Shown: piece by piece, positions 1 through 5,344 of the stretch
Position numbering within the stretch: position 1 is the stretch's first letter
Layout of the letters: each line of letters opens with the position of its first letter
Assembly (NCBI GenBank): GCA_005888515.1
Contig: VAZR01000188.1
Span: 1 to 5,526, forward strand
Origin: Alphaproteobacteria bacterium
GTDB taxonomy: Bacteria > Pseudomonadota > Alphaproteobacteria > ATCC43930 > CGMCC-115725
Direction: 5' to 3'
DNA: 5,526 bases
Translations under genes and position numbers: made by a program
Notes under the pieces: model-generated
Database searches by the model: none
What the model was told of the DNA's origin: nothing
What the model saw: only the letters and a program-made list of their open reading frames with translations

Positions 1-536
1 GCCCGGTAGTATTCGAGGATGGCGTGTGCGCGGGCGGGCTTTGCCGCCCATTCGCGGTTGAGACGCCGCGCCACCGCCTCCTCGCCCGTCTGGGTCGAGC
101 CGTGGTCGCCGAGGAACACGATGTCGCGGAAGCCGTGCAATTGAAGACTCCGGGCGGCGTATTCGATGGTCTTCTCGAAGGTGTCCTCGGGAACCGTGAT
201 CGTGCCGGGAAAACGCATATGCCCGCCCGGCGGATCGAGGCCGCCTTCGGGCACATAGGACAACACGGGCGCGACAAGCGCCGTTCCCACCGCAGCCGCG
301 ATCTTTCCGGCGAGCAATTTGACCCGCAGGTTGTGCTTGCCGATCGCCATGTGCGGCCCGTTCTGCTCGGTGCCGCCGATCGGGACGATCGCAATCGTCT
401 TGCCCGCGGCGAGCTGATCGCGCAGTTCGGTCCAGGTCAGCTCTTCGATGTACACGCTCGCTCCGCTGTCGCCGCGGGCCGCGCCCCCGCTGGCGACCAT
501 GAGACAAAATAGTAACCCAACGATTATCGCGCGCAT
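1..536 (-). CDS. Secreted creatininase-family amidohydrolase, C-terminus cut off by the window edge
   Basis: The reverse strand from the ATG at 536-534 reads 178 uninterrupted codons to the window edge. Residues 1 to about 20 look like a Sec signal peptide: an Arg at position 2, then a hydrophobic run (IIVGLLFCLMVASGGAA). The mature part starts near residue 21, so export to the periplasm is predicted. Creatininase-family landmarks follow in order: TEQNGPH (56-62), KHN (67-69), GGHMRFPGTITV (104-115) and LGDHGSTQ (142-149). Family members are metal-dependent hydrolases of cyclic or linear amides (creatinine amidohydrolase, MftE and others). Relative to the common EQHGPHLPLDTD motif, the ligand His is Asn59 and the ligand Asp is His68, so substrate and metal use may differ and creatinine should not be assumed. 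Family proteins are about 240-280 residues, so roughly a third is missing. The start is supported by the RBS at 543-550, the signal peptide and a promoter-like sequence just upstream. Family assignment is firm; substrate is unknown. Confidence 0.88.
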   Translation of the reverse strand, partial: MRAIIVGLLFCLMVASGGAARGDSGASVYIEELTWTELRDQLAAGKTIAIVPIGGTEQNGPHMAIGKHNLRVKLLAGKIAAAVGTALVAPVLSYVPEGGLDPPGGHMRFPGTITVPEDTFEKTIEYAARSLQLHGFRDIVFLGDHGSTQTGEEAVARRLNREWAAKPARAHAILEYYR

Positions 537-542
537 TTTAGC

Positions 543-550
543 CCTTCCTT
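543..550 (-). promoter_or_regulatory. Ribosome binding site of the creatininase-family gene
   Basis: Read on the minus strand, AAGGAAGG lies 6 bases before the ATG at 536. This purine run is the reason for choosing that start, and it agrees with the signal peptide that begins there. Confidence 0.7.
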
Positions 551-562
551 CTCGCGTGTGCG

Positions 563-592
563 TTTATCTCTATCGGTTATGATTCGAGGCAA
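563..592 (-). promoter_or_regulatory. Candidate sigma-70-type promoter of the creatininase-family gene
   Basis: On the minus strand, TTGCCT (592-587; four of six matches to TTGACA) is followed after 18 bp by GATAAA (568-563; four of six to TATAAT). Transcription would begin near 556 and leave a leader of about 20 bases carrying the RBS. Matches are moderate and were found by eye, so this is a candidate only. Confidence 0.35.
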
Positions 593-604
593 GCGCGTTA
601 TGAT
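576..604 (+). repeat. Two GTTATGAT motifs spaced 21 bp apart
   Basis: GTTATGAT occurs at 576-583 and again at 597-604, two helical turns apart. Each contains TATGAT, one base from the -10 consensus, but no good -35 lies at the right distance. The first copy lies inside the spacer of the candidate leftward promoter and the second just upstream of its -35. They could be operator half-sites on one face of the helix or chance. Confidence 0.35.
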
Positions 605-613
605 CGGGAAACA

Positions 614-636
614 CCCGGCCGCGACACGCGACCGGG
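614..636. other. Strong imperfect stem-loop
   Basis: CCCGGCCGCG (614-623) pairs with CGCGACCGGG (627-636) around a three-base ACA loop. That gives nine of ten GC pairs with one C-A mismatch. No U-tract follows on the plus strand, and only TTT follows nearby on the minus strand, so it is not a standard intrinsic terminator. It lies between the two divergent genes, on the upstream side of the candidate creatininase promoter. A structured leader element, a block to readthrough or a protein-binding palindrome are all possible. Confidence 0.5.
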
Positions 637-738
637 ATTCAGAGGACGGGGGGACCGGCGCGATGGAAATTGCCGCAGCATTCCTGCCGTGGACGGATCA
701 CCGAACCAGCGCGGCATCGATGAGGCGCGCGTGACGGC

Positions 739-764
739 AGCAGGTCAGGCATTGAGCAGGTCAG
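739..764 (+). repeat. Tandem pair of AGCAGGTCAG
   Basis: AGCAGGTCAG is present exactly at 739-748 and 755-764, a 16-bp period with a 6-bp spacer. The second copy overlaps CATTGAGCAG (750-759), which recurs at 879-888 just before the RBS of the DUF3096 gene. The repetition is seen directly in the sequence; a regulatory role is only inferred. Confidence 0.4.
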
Positions 765-878
765 CGTTGCGGCCGGAGCTTACGCCGGGTTTCGGCGGCG
801 GCTCGGCATCGCCTTGGCGGTTGTCTTTCTGCTGTTCCGACAGTTCAGCGAGTTCGGCTGAACCAAGCTCTTCAACCC

Positions 879-888
879 ATTGAGCAGT
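879..888 (+). repeat. Second copy of CATTGAGCAG beside the DUF3096 RBS
   Basis: CATTGAGCAG here exactly repeats 750-759. It ends five bases before the GGAGG of the small membrane-protein gene, so in an mRNA it would sit in the ribosome standby region. Function unknown. Confidence 0.35.
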
Positions 889-893
889 TTATC

Positions 894-898
894 GGAGG
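894..898 (+). promoter_or_regulatory. Ribosome binding site of the DUF3096 gene
   Basis: GGAGG lies six bases before the ATG at 905. It is a near-ideal Shine-Dalgarno and the main non-homology reason to believe that this short frame is translated. Confidence 0.8.
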
Positions 899-904
899 AA
901 GACC

Positions 905-1048
905 ATGACCTTGAGCATTGCGCATCTGCAGCCGCTGGTCGCCCTGATTGCGGGTGTGTTGATCCTGCTGGTGCCGCGGATCCTGAACTACATCGTCGCG
1001 ATCTATCTTATCATCGTCGGGATCATCGGCCTCGGGCTGGTTCGTTGA
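905..1048 (+). CDS. Small two-helix membrane protein, DUF3096 type (47 aa)
   Basis: The ATG at 905 opens a 47-codon frame ending in TGA at 1046-1048. The protein is almost entirely hydrophobic: one helix spans about residues 10-23 (from LVALIAGVLILLV), a Pro-Arg turn sits at 24-25, and a second helix spans about 27-45 (from LNYIVAIYLIIVGIIG). The pattern HLQPLVALIAG...PRILNYIVAIYLIIVGIIG is what I recall of the DUF3096 family of tiny inner-membrane proteins in Proteobacteria, whose function is not known. Length matches that family. It stands alone on the plus strand, and its last 26 bp overlap the 3' end of the converging oxidoreductase gene. The frame is easy to miss because it is short. Family call is from memory of the motif; membrane location is clear from composition. 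Confidence 0.85.
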   Translation: MTLSIAHLQPLVALIAGVLILLVPRILNYIVAIYLIIVGIIGLGLVR

Positions 1049-2030
1049 TCCCGGCGAGCACAGTGAGCCGGTCGTAAACCAGGCGGTCGATCTCGAGGCC
1101 CTCACTCGAGAGGCGGGCGCGGTTCTTCGCCGATTGCTCGCCCGGAATGCGGATCTCGCTGAAGCCGGGCAAGGGCGGCACCGCCTTGACCTTTGCGATC
1201 AGCGCCGCGAGCTCGCGCTTCAGATCGGCGAGCGGCACCAAAAGATCGGGGCGGAAGGCGATAAAGACATAGCCGTCATTGCCGGCGCCGAGCGCCGACC
1301 CGGCGAGCAGCCCGAAGGCCTGCACGATCAGCCCGAGCCCGAAACCCTTATGGCCGCCGAACGGCAACAGCGCCCCGTCGCGCGCCTCCTTGGCATCGCG
1401 GGTCGGCTTGCCGTCGCGGTCGATTGCGACGCCTTCGGGCAGCGGCGCACCGAGGCGGACGCGCAACGCCAGATCGGTGCCCATGAAAGCCGAGGTACCC
1501 ATGTCGAGGACCAGCGGTCCGTCATCGCCCGGCAGGGCGAAGGCGATCGGGTTGGTGCCGAGCACCGCGCGACTACCGCCGTGGGGCGCCACCGCCGCGC
1601 CGCTGCTCGCGGTGTGGATCGCGACCAGGCCGGCGCGCGCGATCATCTCGACAAAATAGGCGCTGCGCCCGCTCATCCAGCTATCGGTGACGCCGATGAT
1701 TGCAACGCCGTGCGCGGCGGCCTTCGCGATCGCCGCACGGGCGGCGTGATACATCGCGACCATACCGTTGTTGTTGCCGCCGTCGTATAGCGCCGAGACC
1801 TCGGTCTCGTGCAGGATCGCCATCGGCCGGCGCGGCTGCGCGAAGCGCGGGTGCTCGGGAATGTTGAGGATCTTGGCGAGCCCGGAATACTCGTAACCGC
1901 ACAGCGCCGCATCGATCACATGGTCGGCGATGATCCACGCTTCCTCGGCATCGTAGCCGATGCCGCGCAACGCGCGTTCGCCGAGCGCACGCGCCTCATC
2001 GACGCCGAGATGGATTCGATCAGAGGACAT
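1023..2030 (-). CDS. LDH2/malate dehydrogenase-family oxidoreductase with altered active site
   Basis: The 335-residue product belongs to the Ldh_2 family (malate/L-lactate, ureidoglycolate AllD, DpkA-like reductases), NAD(P)H-dependent 2-hydroxyacid or imine oxidoreductases of the cytoplasm with a non-Rossmann fold. Family landmarks seen are YDGGNNNGMVAMYHA (82-96), GTNPIAFALP (158-167), LVLDMGTSA (173-181) and the nucleotide-site motif GGHKGFGLGL (225-234). Length is normal (usually 330-360). Two usually conserved active-site residues are missing: the SHG of the N-terminal motif is YSG (48-50, His replaced by Ser49), and the His in the RxSxH region (His116 of E. coli AllD by my alignment) is Met119 in DSWMSG. 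The frame is intact, so this looks like a divergent subfamily rather than a decayed gene. It is the last gene of the leftward run. Its RBS overlaps the preceding stop 10 bp upstream, implying translational coupling. Its 3' end overlaps the DUF3096 gene. Substrate cannot be named. Confidence 0.88.
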   Translation of the reverse strand: MSSDRIHLGVDEARALGERALRGIGYDAEEAWIIADHVIDAALCGYEYSGLAKILNIPEHPRFAQPRRPMAILHETEVSALYDGGNNNGMVAMYHAARAAIAKAAAHGVAIIGVTDSWMSGRSAYFVEMIARAGLVAIHTASSGAAVAPHGGSRAVLGTNPIAFALPGDDGPLVLDMGTSAFMGTDLALRVRLGAPLPEGVAIDRDGKPTRDAKEARDGALLPFGGHKGFGLGLIVQAFGLLAGSALGAGNDGYVFIAFRPDLLVPLADLKRELAALIAKVKAVPPLPGFSEIRIPGEQSAKNRARLSSEGLEIDRLVYDRLTVLAGINEPARGR

Positions 2031-2037
2031 CGTGTGA

Positions 2038-2042
2038 TCCTC
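2038..2042 (-). promoter_or_regulatory. RBS of the oxidoreductase gene overlapping the upstream stop codon
   Basis: On the minus strand the sequence TGAGGA contains both the TGA stop of the upstream membrane-protein gene (2043-2041) and GAGGA (2042-2038), seven bases from the ATG at 2030. This fixes the start and suggests reinitiation or coupled translation. Confidence 0.7.
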
Positions 2043-2766
2043 AAGGTTTATGCGAGACGAATAGCTCGACCGTCGTGTTGTCGGGGATCATGTCGTTCGA
2101 GGTGGTGCCGCTCTTATACGGGATGTCGAAGCGCGAGAACGCGTCGAGCAGGATCTTGGCGGTATCCGGTGCGACACCGCTGCGCACAAAGAGCCGGATC
2201 CCCATCGCCGGCGCGTCGCCAAAGATCGCCGTCGTCTCCGGCCCATGCGCGTCCCACCCGGCGTTGCGCAGGATGTTGGTGATCTGGTTGGCGTAGGTGA
2301 AGGCTTCGGCGTCGCCGGGAACGCACGACACAACGACGCGATGGCTGCCGAAGGGGCGCAGGTAATCCTCGAGCTTCTTTGCGGCGTCGCTGTCGATCGA
2401 GCGGGTCTTCGCCTTCTCCCGCAGCACATCGATCTGGGCCTGCAATTCGCCGATCCGTGAATTCAGCGTGTACAGCGAGCTCGTAAGGCTATCGACTGTT
2501 TGTTCCGGGTTGGCCGGCGGCGCGCCCGGCAATAATCGGGCGAGCGCGTTGAGATGCGAGGAGAGCTCGCGCAATTGCCCAAGTTCGCGGCTCTGCTGCC
2601 ACGCCGAGGCGGCAGTCGCGAGCGCGCCGCAGACGAGCACAGTGGCGATCCACGGCAGCTTGGCGGCGCGCGGCGCCTGCGCGAGCGTCGCGACAAAGGC
2701 GAGCGCCGCCATCACCCCGACGGCGATAGTCGGCAGCCACGCCTGTGCCGCCTGCAACCACCACAT
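2041..2766 (-). CDS. Unrecognised two-TM membrane protein with coiled coil and C-terminal soluble domain
   Basis: The 241-residue protein cannot be assigned to a named family. It has two N-terminal membrane segments (about 11-29 and 38-55) joined by a short loop with Arg33 and Lys36. Heptad-like helices follow at about 57-79 and 88-120 (LNSRIGELQAQIDVLREKAK), suggesting a coiled coil. A compact alpha/beta-looking domain covers about 129-239: strand HRVVVSCV, helix EAFTYANQITNILRNAGW, strand GIRLFVRSG, helix DTAKILLDAFSRF, final strand TTVELFVSHKP. The positive loop would favour the hairpin loop in the cytoplasm and both ends in the periplasm, but that is a weak argument. The ATG at 2766 lies 18 bp after the nadE stop; the only Shine-Dalgarno-like GGAG is 13 bases away, so initiation may depend on coupling. 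Similar C-terminal domains ending in a strand plus KP occur, as I recall, in other uncharacterised proteobacterial membrane proteins. A sensor, scaffold or mechanosensing role would be guesswork. Confidence 0.8.
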   Translation of the reverse strand: MWWLQAAQAWLPTIAVGVMAALAFVATLAQAPRAAKLPWIATVLVCGALATAASAWQQSRELGQLRELSSHLNALARLLPGAPPANPEQTVDSLTSSLYTLNSRIGELQAQIDVLREKAKTRSIDSDAAKKLEDYLRPFGSHRVVVSCVPGDAEAFTYANQITNILRNAGWDAHGPETTAIFGDAPAMGIRLFVRSGVAPDTAKILLDAFSRFDIPYKSGTTSNDMIPDNTTVELFVSHKP

Positions 2767-2784
2767 CAGAGTCGGGAGGCTCCG

Positions 2785-4836
2785 TTACCCCGCGTCGGGA
2801 ACATTCTTTTCCAGCTCGTCGAGCCAGACCGCGGCATGCGCATCCGACGGCGCACGCCAATCGCCGCGCGGCGACAGTGACCCGCCGGACGAGATCTTGG
2901 GCCCGTTCGGCAGGGCCGAGCGCTTGAACTGGCTCTGCTCGAAAAAGCGCCGCAGAAAGACCCGCAGCCAGCTCTTGATCTCGGCGAGGCCATAGGCGCG
3001 TCGCGCGGTTTCGGGGGTGTTGGGCGGCCACACGCCGCGTTCGACATCATGCCAGGCATTCCAGGCGAGATAGGCGATCTTCGATGGGGCGAAGCCATAG
3101 CGGGTGGCATAGAACAGGTTGAAATCCTGCAACGCATAGGGGCCAACGATGCTCTCGGTCGATTGGATCGCGCCATCCTCACCGGCCGGCACCAGTTCCG
3201 GCGAGATTTCGGTAGCCAGAATATCGTGCAACACCGCGGCGGTCTCCTGGTCGACATCGCCGCTCGCCGCGACAAATCGGATCAGGTGTTGGATCAGCGT
3301 CTTCGACACCGAGGCGTTCGGGTTGTAGTGCGACATCTGATCGCCAACGCCATAGGTACACCAGCCGAGCGCCAATTCGGATAAATCGCCGGTGCCGACC
3401 ACGATCGCGCCGTTGTTGTTGGCGAGCCGAAACAGATAATCGGTGCGCAGACCGGCCTGGACGTTCTCGTAGGTCACATCGTAGAGCGCCTCGCCTTTTG
3501 CCGAGGCGTGGCCGATATCCGCGAACATCTGGTTGGCCGCCGGGCGGATGTCGATTTCGGCGCCGGTGACGCCGAGCGCCTTCATCAATCGCCAGGCATT
3601 CGCCTTGGTCTGCGTGCTCGTGGCAAAACCCGGCAAGGTGTAGGCAAGGATATTGCTGCGCGGCAGCCCGAGCCGGTCCATGACCCGCGCCGAGACGATC
3701 AGCGCCTGCGTCGAATCGAGCCCGCCCGAAACGCCGATCACCAGCTTTTTGAGGCCGGTCGCGGCAAGCCGCTGCGCCAGTCCCTGCACCTGGATATTGT
3801 AGGCCTCGTAACAATTGTCGGCGAGCATCGCCGGATCGGCCGGCACAAAGGGAAAGCGCTCGACCCTACGGCGTAACTCTAGCTCCCCGGCGGCCGCGGC
3901 GAAATCGAACGCGACACGGCGGAACGGCGGCGCCGCTTCGCCGATCAATCGCGCATTGTCGCCAAAGGTATTGGTGCGCATCCGCTCCTGGCGAATGCGG
4001 CCGAGATCGACATCGGCGACCGCCATCTCGGGCGTGGCGCTGAAGCGTTCGGTCTCGGCCAGCATGTCGCCGATCTCGAAGATGCCGGCCTGGCCGTCCC
4101 AGGCAAGATCGGTCGTCGATTCGCCGGCGCCGGCAGCGGAATAGGCATAGGCGGCGAGACAGCGCGCCGATTGCGAGGCGCACAGGAGGCGCCGCATCTG
4201 CGCCTTGCCGATCACGATATTGCTGGCCGACAAATTCAGCAGGATCTCGGCGCCGGCCGCCGCGCCGAGCGCGCTCGGCGGCTGCGGCACCCAAAGGTCC
4301 TCGCAGATCTCGACGTGAAAAATGAATTCGTTGGGACCGCCAGCGGCAAACAGCAGATCGATGCCGAACGGTGCCTCCTGTCCGGCGAGGGCGATCATCG
4401 CGTCGCGCACCCCTTCGCCCGAGGTGAAATGCCGCCTTTCGTAGAACTCCCGGTAATTCGGCAGAAACACCTTCGGCACGATGCCGAGCAATCGGCCGCG
4501 ATGAATGACGATGCCGCAATTGTAGAGCCGCCCGCGCCAGCGCAACGGCGCGCCGACGACAAAGACCGGCGACAGCTTCTTGCTTGCGGTCAGCAGGCGA
4601 GCGATCTGCCCGACCACTCCATCGAGCACGGCATCCTGAAACAGGAGATCGTCGATCGCATAGGCCGACAGGCACAGCTCGGGAAAGACCATCAGCGCGA
4701 GCCCGGCCTTGTCGCCCTTGGCGAGCAGCTCCAGCACCTGATCGCCGTTCTTCGTCGGCTCGGCCACCGCAACCTGCGGCACGCAGGCGCCGACTCGCAC
4801 GAATTCATGCCGATAGGGAGAGAAAAACGCGGACAT
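2785..4836 (-). CDS. nadE: Glutamine-dependent NAD+ synthetase
   Basis: This 683-residue enzyme (EC 6.3.5.1) makes NAD+ from deamido-NAD+, ATP and glutamine in the cytoplasm, the last step of NAD synthesis. The N-terminal nitrilase-like glutaminase (about 10-300) has the Glu-Lys-Cys triad: Glu53 in FPELCLSAY, Lys122 in PKVFLPNYREFYE and Cys178 in EICEDLW. The C-terminal ammonia-dependent synthetase domain (about 340-680) has the ATP P-loop SGGLDST (370-376), GTGDLSELALGW (481-492) and YGVGDQMSHYNP (495-506). Size and architecture match the ~680-residue class typified by Mycobacterium tuberculosis NadE rather than the shorter ~550-residue form. A GTG at 4863 would add nine residues, but I chose the ATG at 4836: MSAFFSPYRH is a typical beginning, GAGGG lies nine bases before it, the triad numbering then nearly equals that of the M. 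tuberculosis enzyme (Glu52, Lys121, Cys176), and the GTG has no RBS. It leads the leftward three-gene run. Confidence 0.97.
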   Translation of the reverse strand: MSAFFSPYRHEFVRVGACVPQVAVAEPTKNGDQVLELLAKGDKAGLALMVFPELCLSAYAIDDLLFQDAVLDGVVGQIARLLTASKKLSPVFVVGAPLRWRGRLYNCGIVIHRGRLLGIVPKVFLPNYREFYERRHFTSGEGVRDAMIALAGQEAPFGIDLLFAAGGPNEFIFHVEICEDLWVPQPPSALGAAAGAEILLNLSASNIVIGKAQMRRLLCASQSARCLAAYAYSAAGAGESTTDLAWDGQAGIFEIGDMLAETERFSATPEMAVADVDLGRIRQERMRTNTFGDNARLIGEAAPPFRRVAFDFAAAAGELELRRRVERFPFVPADPAMLADNCYEAYNIQVQGLAQRLAATGLKKLVIGVSGGLDSTQALIVSARVMDRLGLPRSNILAYTLPGFATSTQTKANAWRLMKALGVTGAEIDIRPAANQMFADIGHASAKGEALYDVTYENVQAGLRTDYLFRLANNNGAIVVGTGDLSELALGWCTYGVGDQMSHYNPNASVSKTLIQHLIRFVAASGDVDQETAAVLHDILATEISPELVPAGEDGAIQSTESIVGPYALQDFNLFYATRYGFAPSKIAYLAWNAWHDVERGVWPPNTPETARRAYGLAEIKSWLRVFLRRFFEQSQFKRSALPNGPKISSGGSLSPRGDWRAPSDAHAAVWLDELEKNVPDAG

Positions 4837-4845
4837 CGAGCGCGG

Positions 4846-4850
4846 CCCTC
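4846..4850 (-). promoter_or_regulatory. RBS supporting the internal nadE start
   Basis: GAGGG on the minus strand lies nine bases before the ATG at 4836. The alternative GTG at 4863 has no purine-rich site before it, so this site decides the start. Confidence 0.5.
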
Positions 4851-4863
4851 GCGTGGTGCTCAC

Positions 4864-4924
4864 TGCCGTGTCATCTATGTAATGACTCTATTGAGTATAA
4901 GCGGTCACCACTCACGGCCGATGC
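4864..4924 (-). promoter_or_regulatory. AT-richer gap between vapC and nadE, possible nadE promoter
   Basis: This 61-bp gap is AT-richer than its flanks. On the minus strand TATACT (4899-4894) matches five of six -10 positions and would start transcription about 50 bases before the nadE ATG, but I see no acceptable -35 at 16-18 bp. A small inverted repeat, ACTC-N4-GAGT (4885-4896), sits just downstream of it. No terminator hairpin follows vapC, so readthrough from the toxin operon into nadE is also possible. Confidence 0.3.
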
Positions 4925-5344
4925 TTAATCCGCCCTCAGCACCGCGATCCCGAGGCGCTCGGCAGCATTGCACAGACCGGCATCTTTGCTCGCGAGAGGC
5001 ACACCAAGCCGCATCGCGAGCTCCAAATAAGCGGCATCATACGCCGTAAGATGCTCCTCGCGAGCGAGGTCGAGGATCCTGCCAAAGGCCCGCGAGGATG
5101 TTTCCCCGTCCACCAGGATTACCATGTCTTCCAGCTTAGCGATAAACTCGCTGCTGTTGGCTGGCGTGATCCGTTGGCGCCGTTCGGCAAGTGCCAGAAC
5201 ATTTGCGACTTCGATCGGCCATATGGCCGGAACCGAAGCTGCCTCTGTGACCAAACGCGCAAGTATCTGGCGGGCTGATGTAGTGTTTTCGTCCTCGAAG
5301 CACCAAGCGAGAGCAACAGATGCGTCGAGTACGAAATCCGTCAC
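4925..5344 (-). CDS. vapC: VapC-type PIN-domain ribonuclease toxin
   Basis: The 139-residue product is a single PIN domain of usual VapC length. These toxins are Mg2+-dependent endoribonucleases that cut tRNA or rRNA and arrest translation until bound by their antitoxin. The four acidic positions are present: Asp7 (VLDAS), Glu45 (WPIEVANVL), Asp103 (LTAYDAAYLELA) and Asp121 (ASKDAGL). The toxin therefore looks catalytically intact. The start is a GTG at 5344 that overlaps the antitoxin stop as GTGA, with GAAGG six bases upstream; this tight coupling is typical of toxin-antitoxin pairs. Base composition is less GC-rich than nadE: by hand count 5101-5160 has 31 G/C of 60, whereas 3541-3600 has 39 of 60. 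This fits acquisition by transfer. The family is certain; the RNA target cannot be told. Confidence 0.93.
   Translation of the reverse strand: MTDFVLDASVALAWCFEDENTTSARQILARLVTEAASVPAIWPIEVANVLALAERRQRITPANSSEFIAKLEDMVILVDGETSSRAFGRILDLAREEHLTAYDAAYLELAMRLGVPLASKDAGLCNAAERLGIAVLRAD

Larger units (their letters stand above)
537..904. other. Divergent intergenic region with no convincing gene
   Basis: This 368-bp stretch separates the leftward creatininase-family gene from the rightward DUF3096 gene and should hold both promoters. It carries the candidate creatininase promoter, paired GTTATGAT motifs (576-583 and 597-604), a strong imperfect hairpin (614-636) and two sets of 10-bp direct repeats. 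Open frames inside it (a 64-codon frame from a GTG at 689, a 23-codon frame from an ATG at 663) lack a Shine-Dalgarno and recognisable protein character. I found no clear sigma-70 promoter for the plus-strand gene, nor a GGAAC...CGTT pair typical of alphaproteobacterial EcfG promoters. Confidence 0.6.

Noticed and set aside
24..512. 162-codon plus-strand frame at the left edge
   Set aside because: It is the antisense of the creatininase-family gene, which has a signal peptide, RBS and family motifs on the minus strand.
783..797. CGCCG / CGGCG hairpin
   Set aside because: A five-base stem in a CGG-rich run is expected by chance, and it has no position that suggests a role.
834..855. GTTC three times at an exact 9-bp period, resembling an alphaproteobacterial SOS box
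   Set aside because: The LexA box in this class is GTTC-N7-GTTC (11-bp period); here the spacing is N5, and four-base words in GC-rich DNA recur easily.
721..868. Frame ending FLLFRQFSEFG with a hydrophobic stretch (ALAVVFLLF), possible tiny membrane peptide
   Set aside because: The frame opens after a TGA and contains no ATG, GTG or TTG start before the hydrophobic part.
689..883. 64-codon frame from a GTG in the intergenic region
   Set aside because: No Shine-Dalgarno, a Ser/Ala/Pro-rich product without structure-like pattern, and no family resemblance.
1134..1790. 218-codon plus-strand frame antisense to the LDH2-family gene
   Set aside because: Composition is that of a shadow of a high-GC gene, with no recognisable motif; the minus-strand frame carries clear family motifs.
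4885..4896. ACTC-N4-GAGT inverted repeat as a terminator for vapC
   Set aside because: The arms are only four bases and no U-tract follows, too weak for termination.
4171..5049. 292-codon plus-strand open frame antisense to nadE and vapC
   Set aside because: It is opposite two well-identified genes, has the low-complexity Arg/Ala/His-rich composition of an antisense frame in GC-rich DNA, and shows no domain or RBS.
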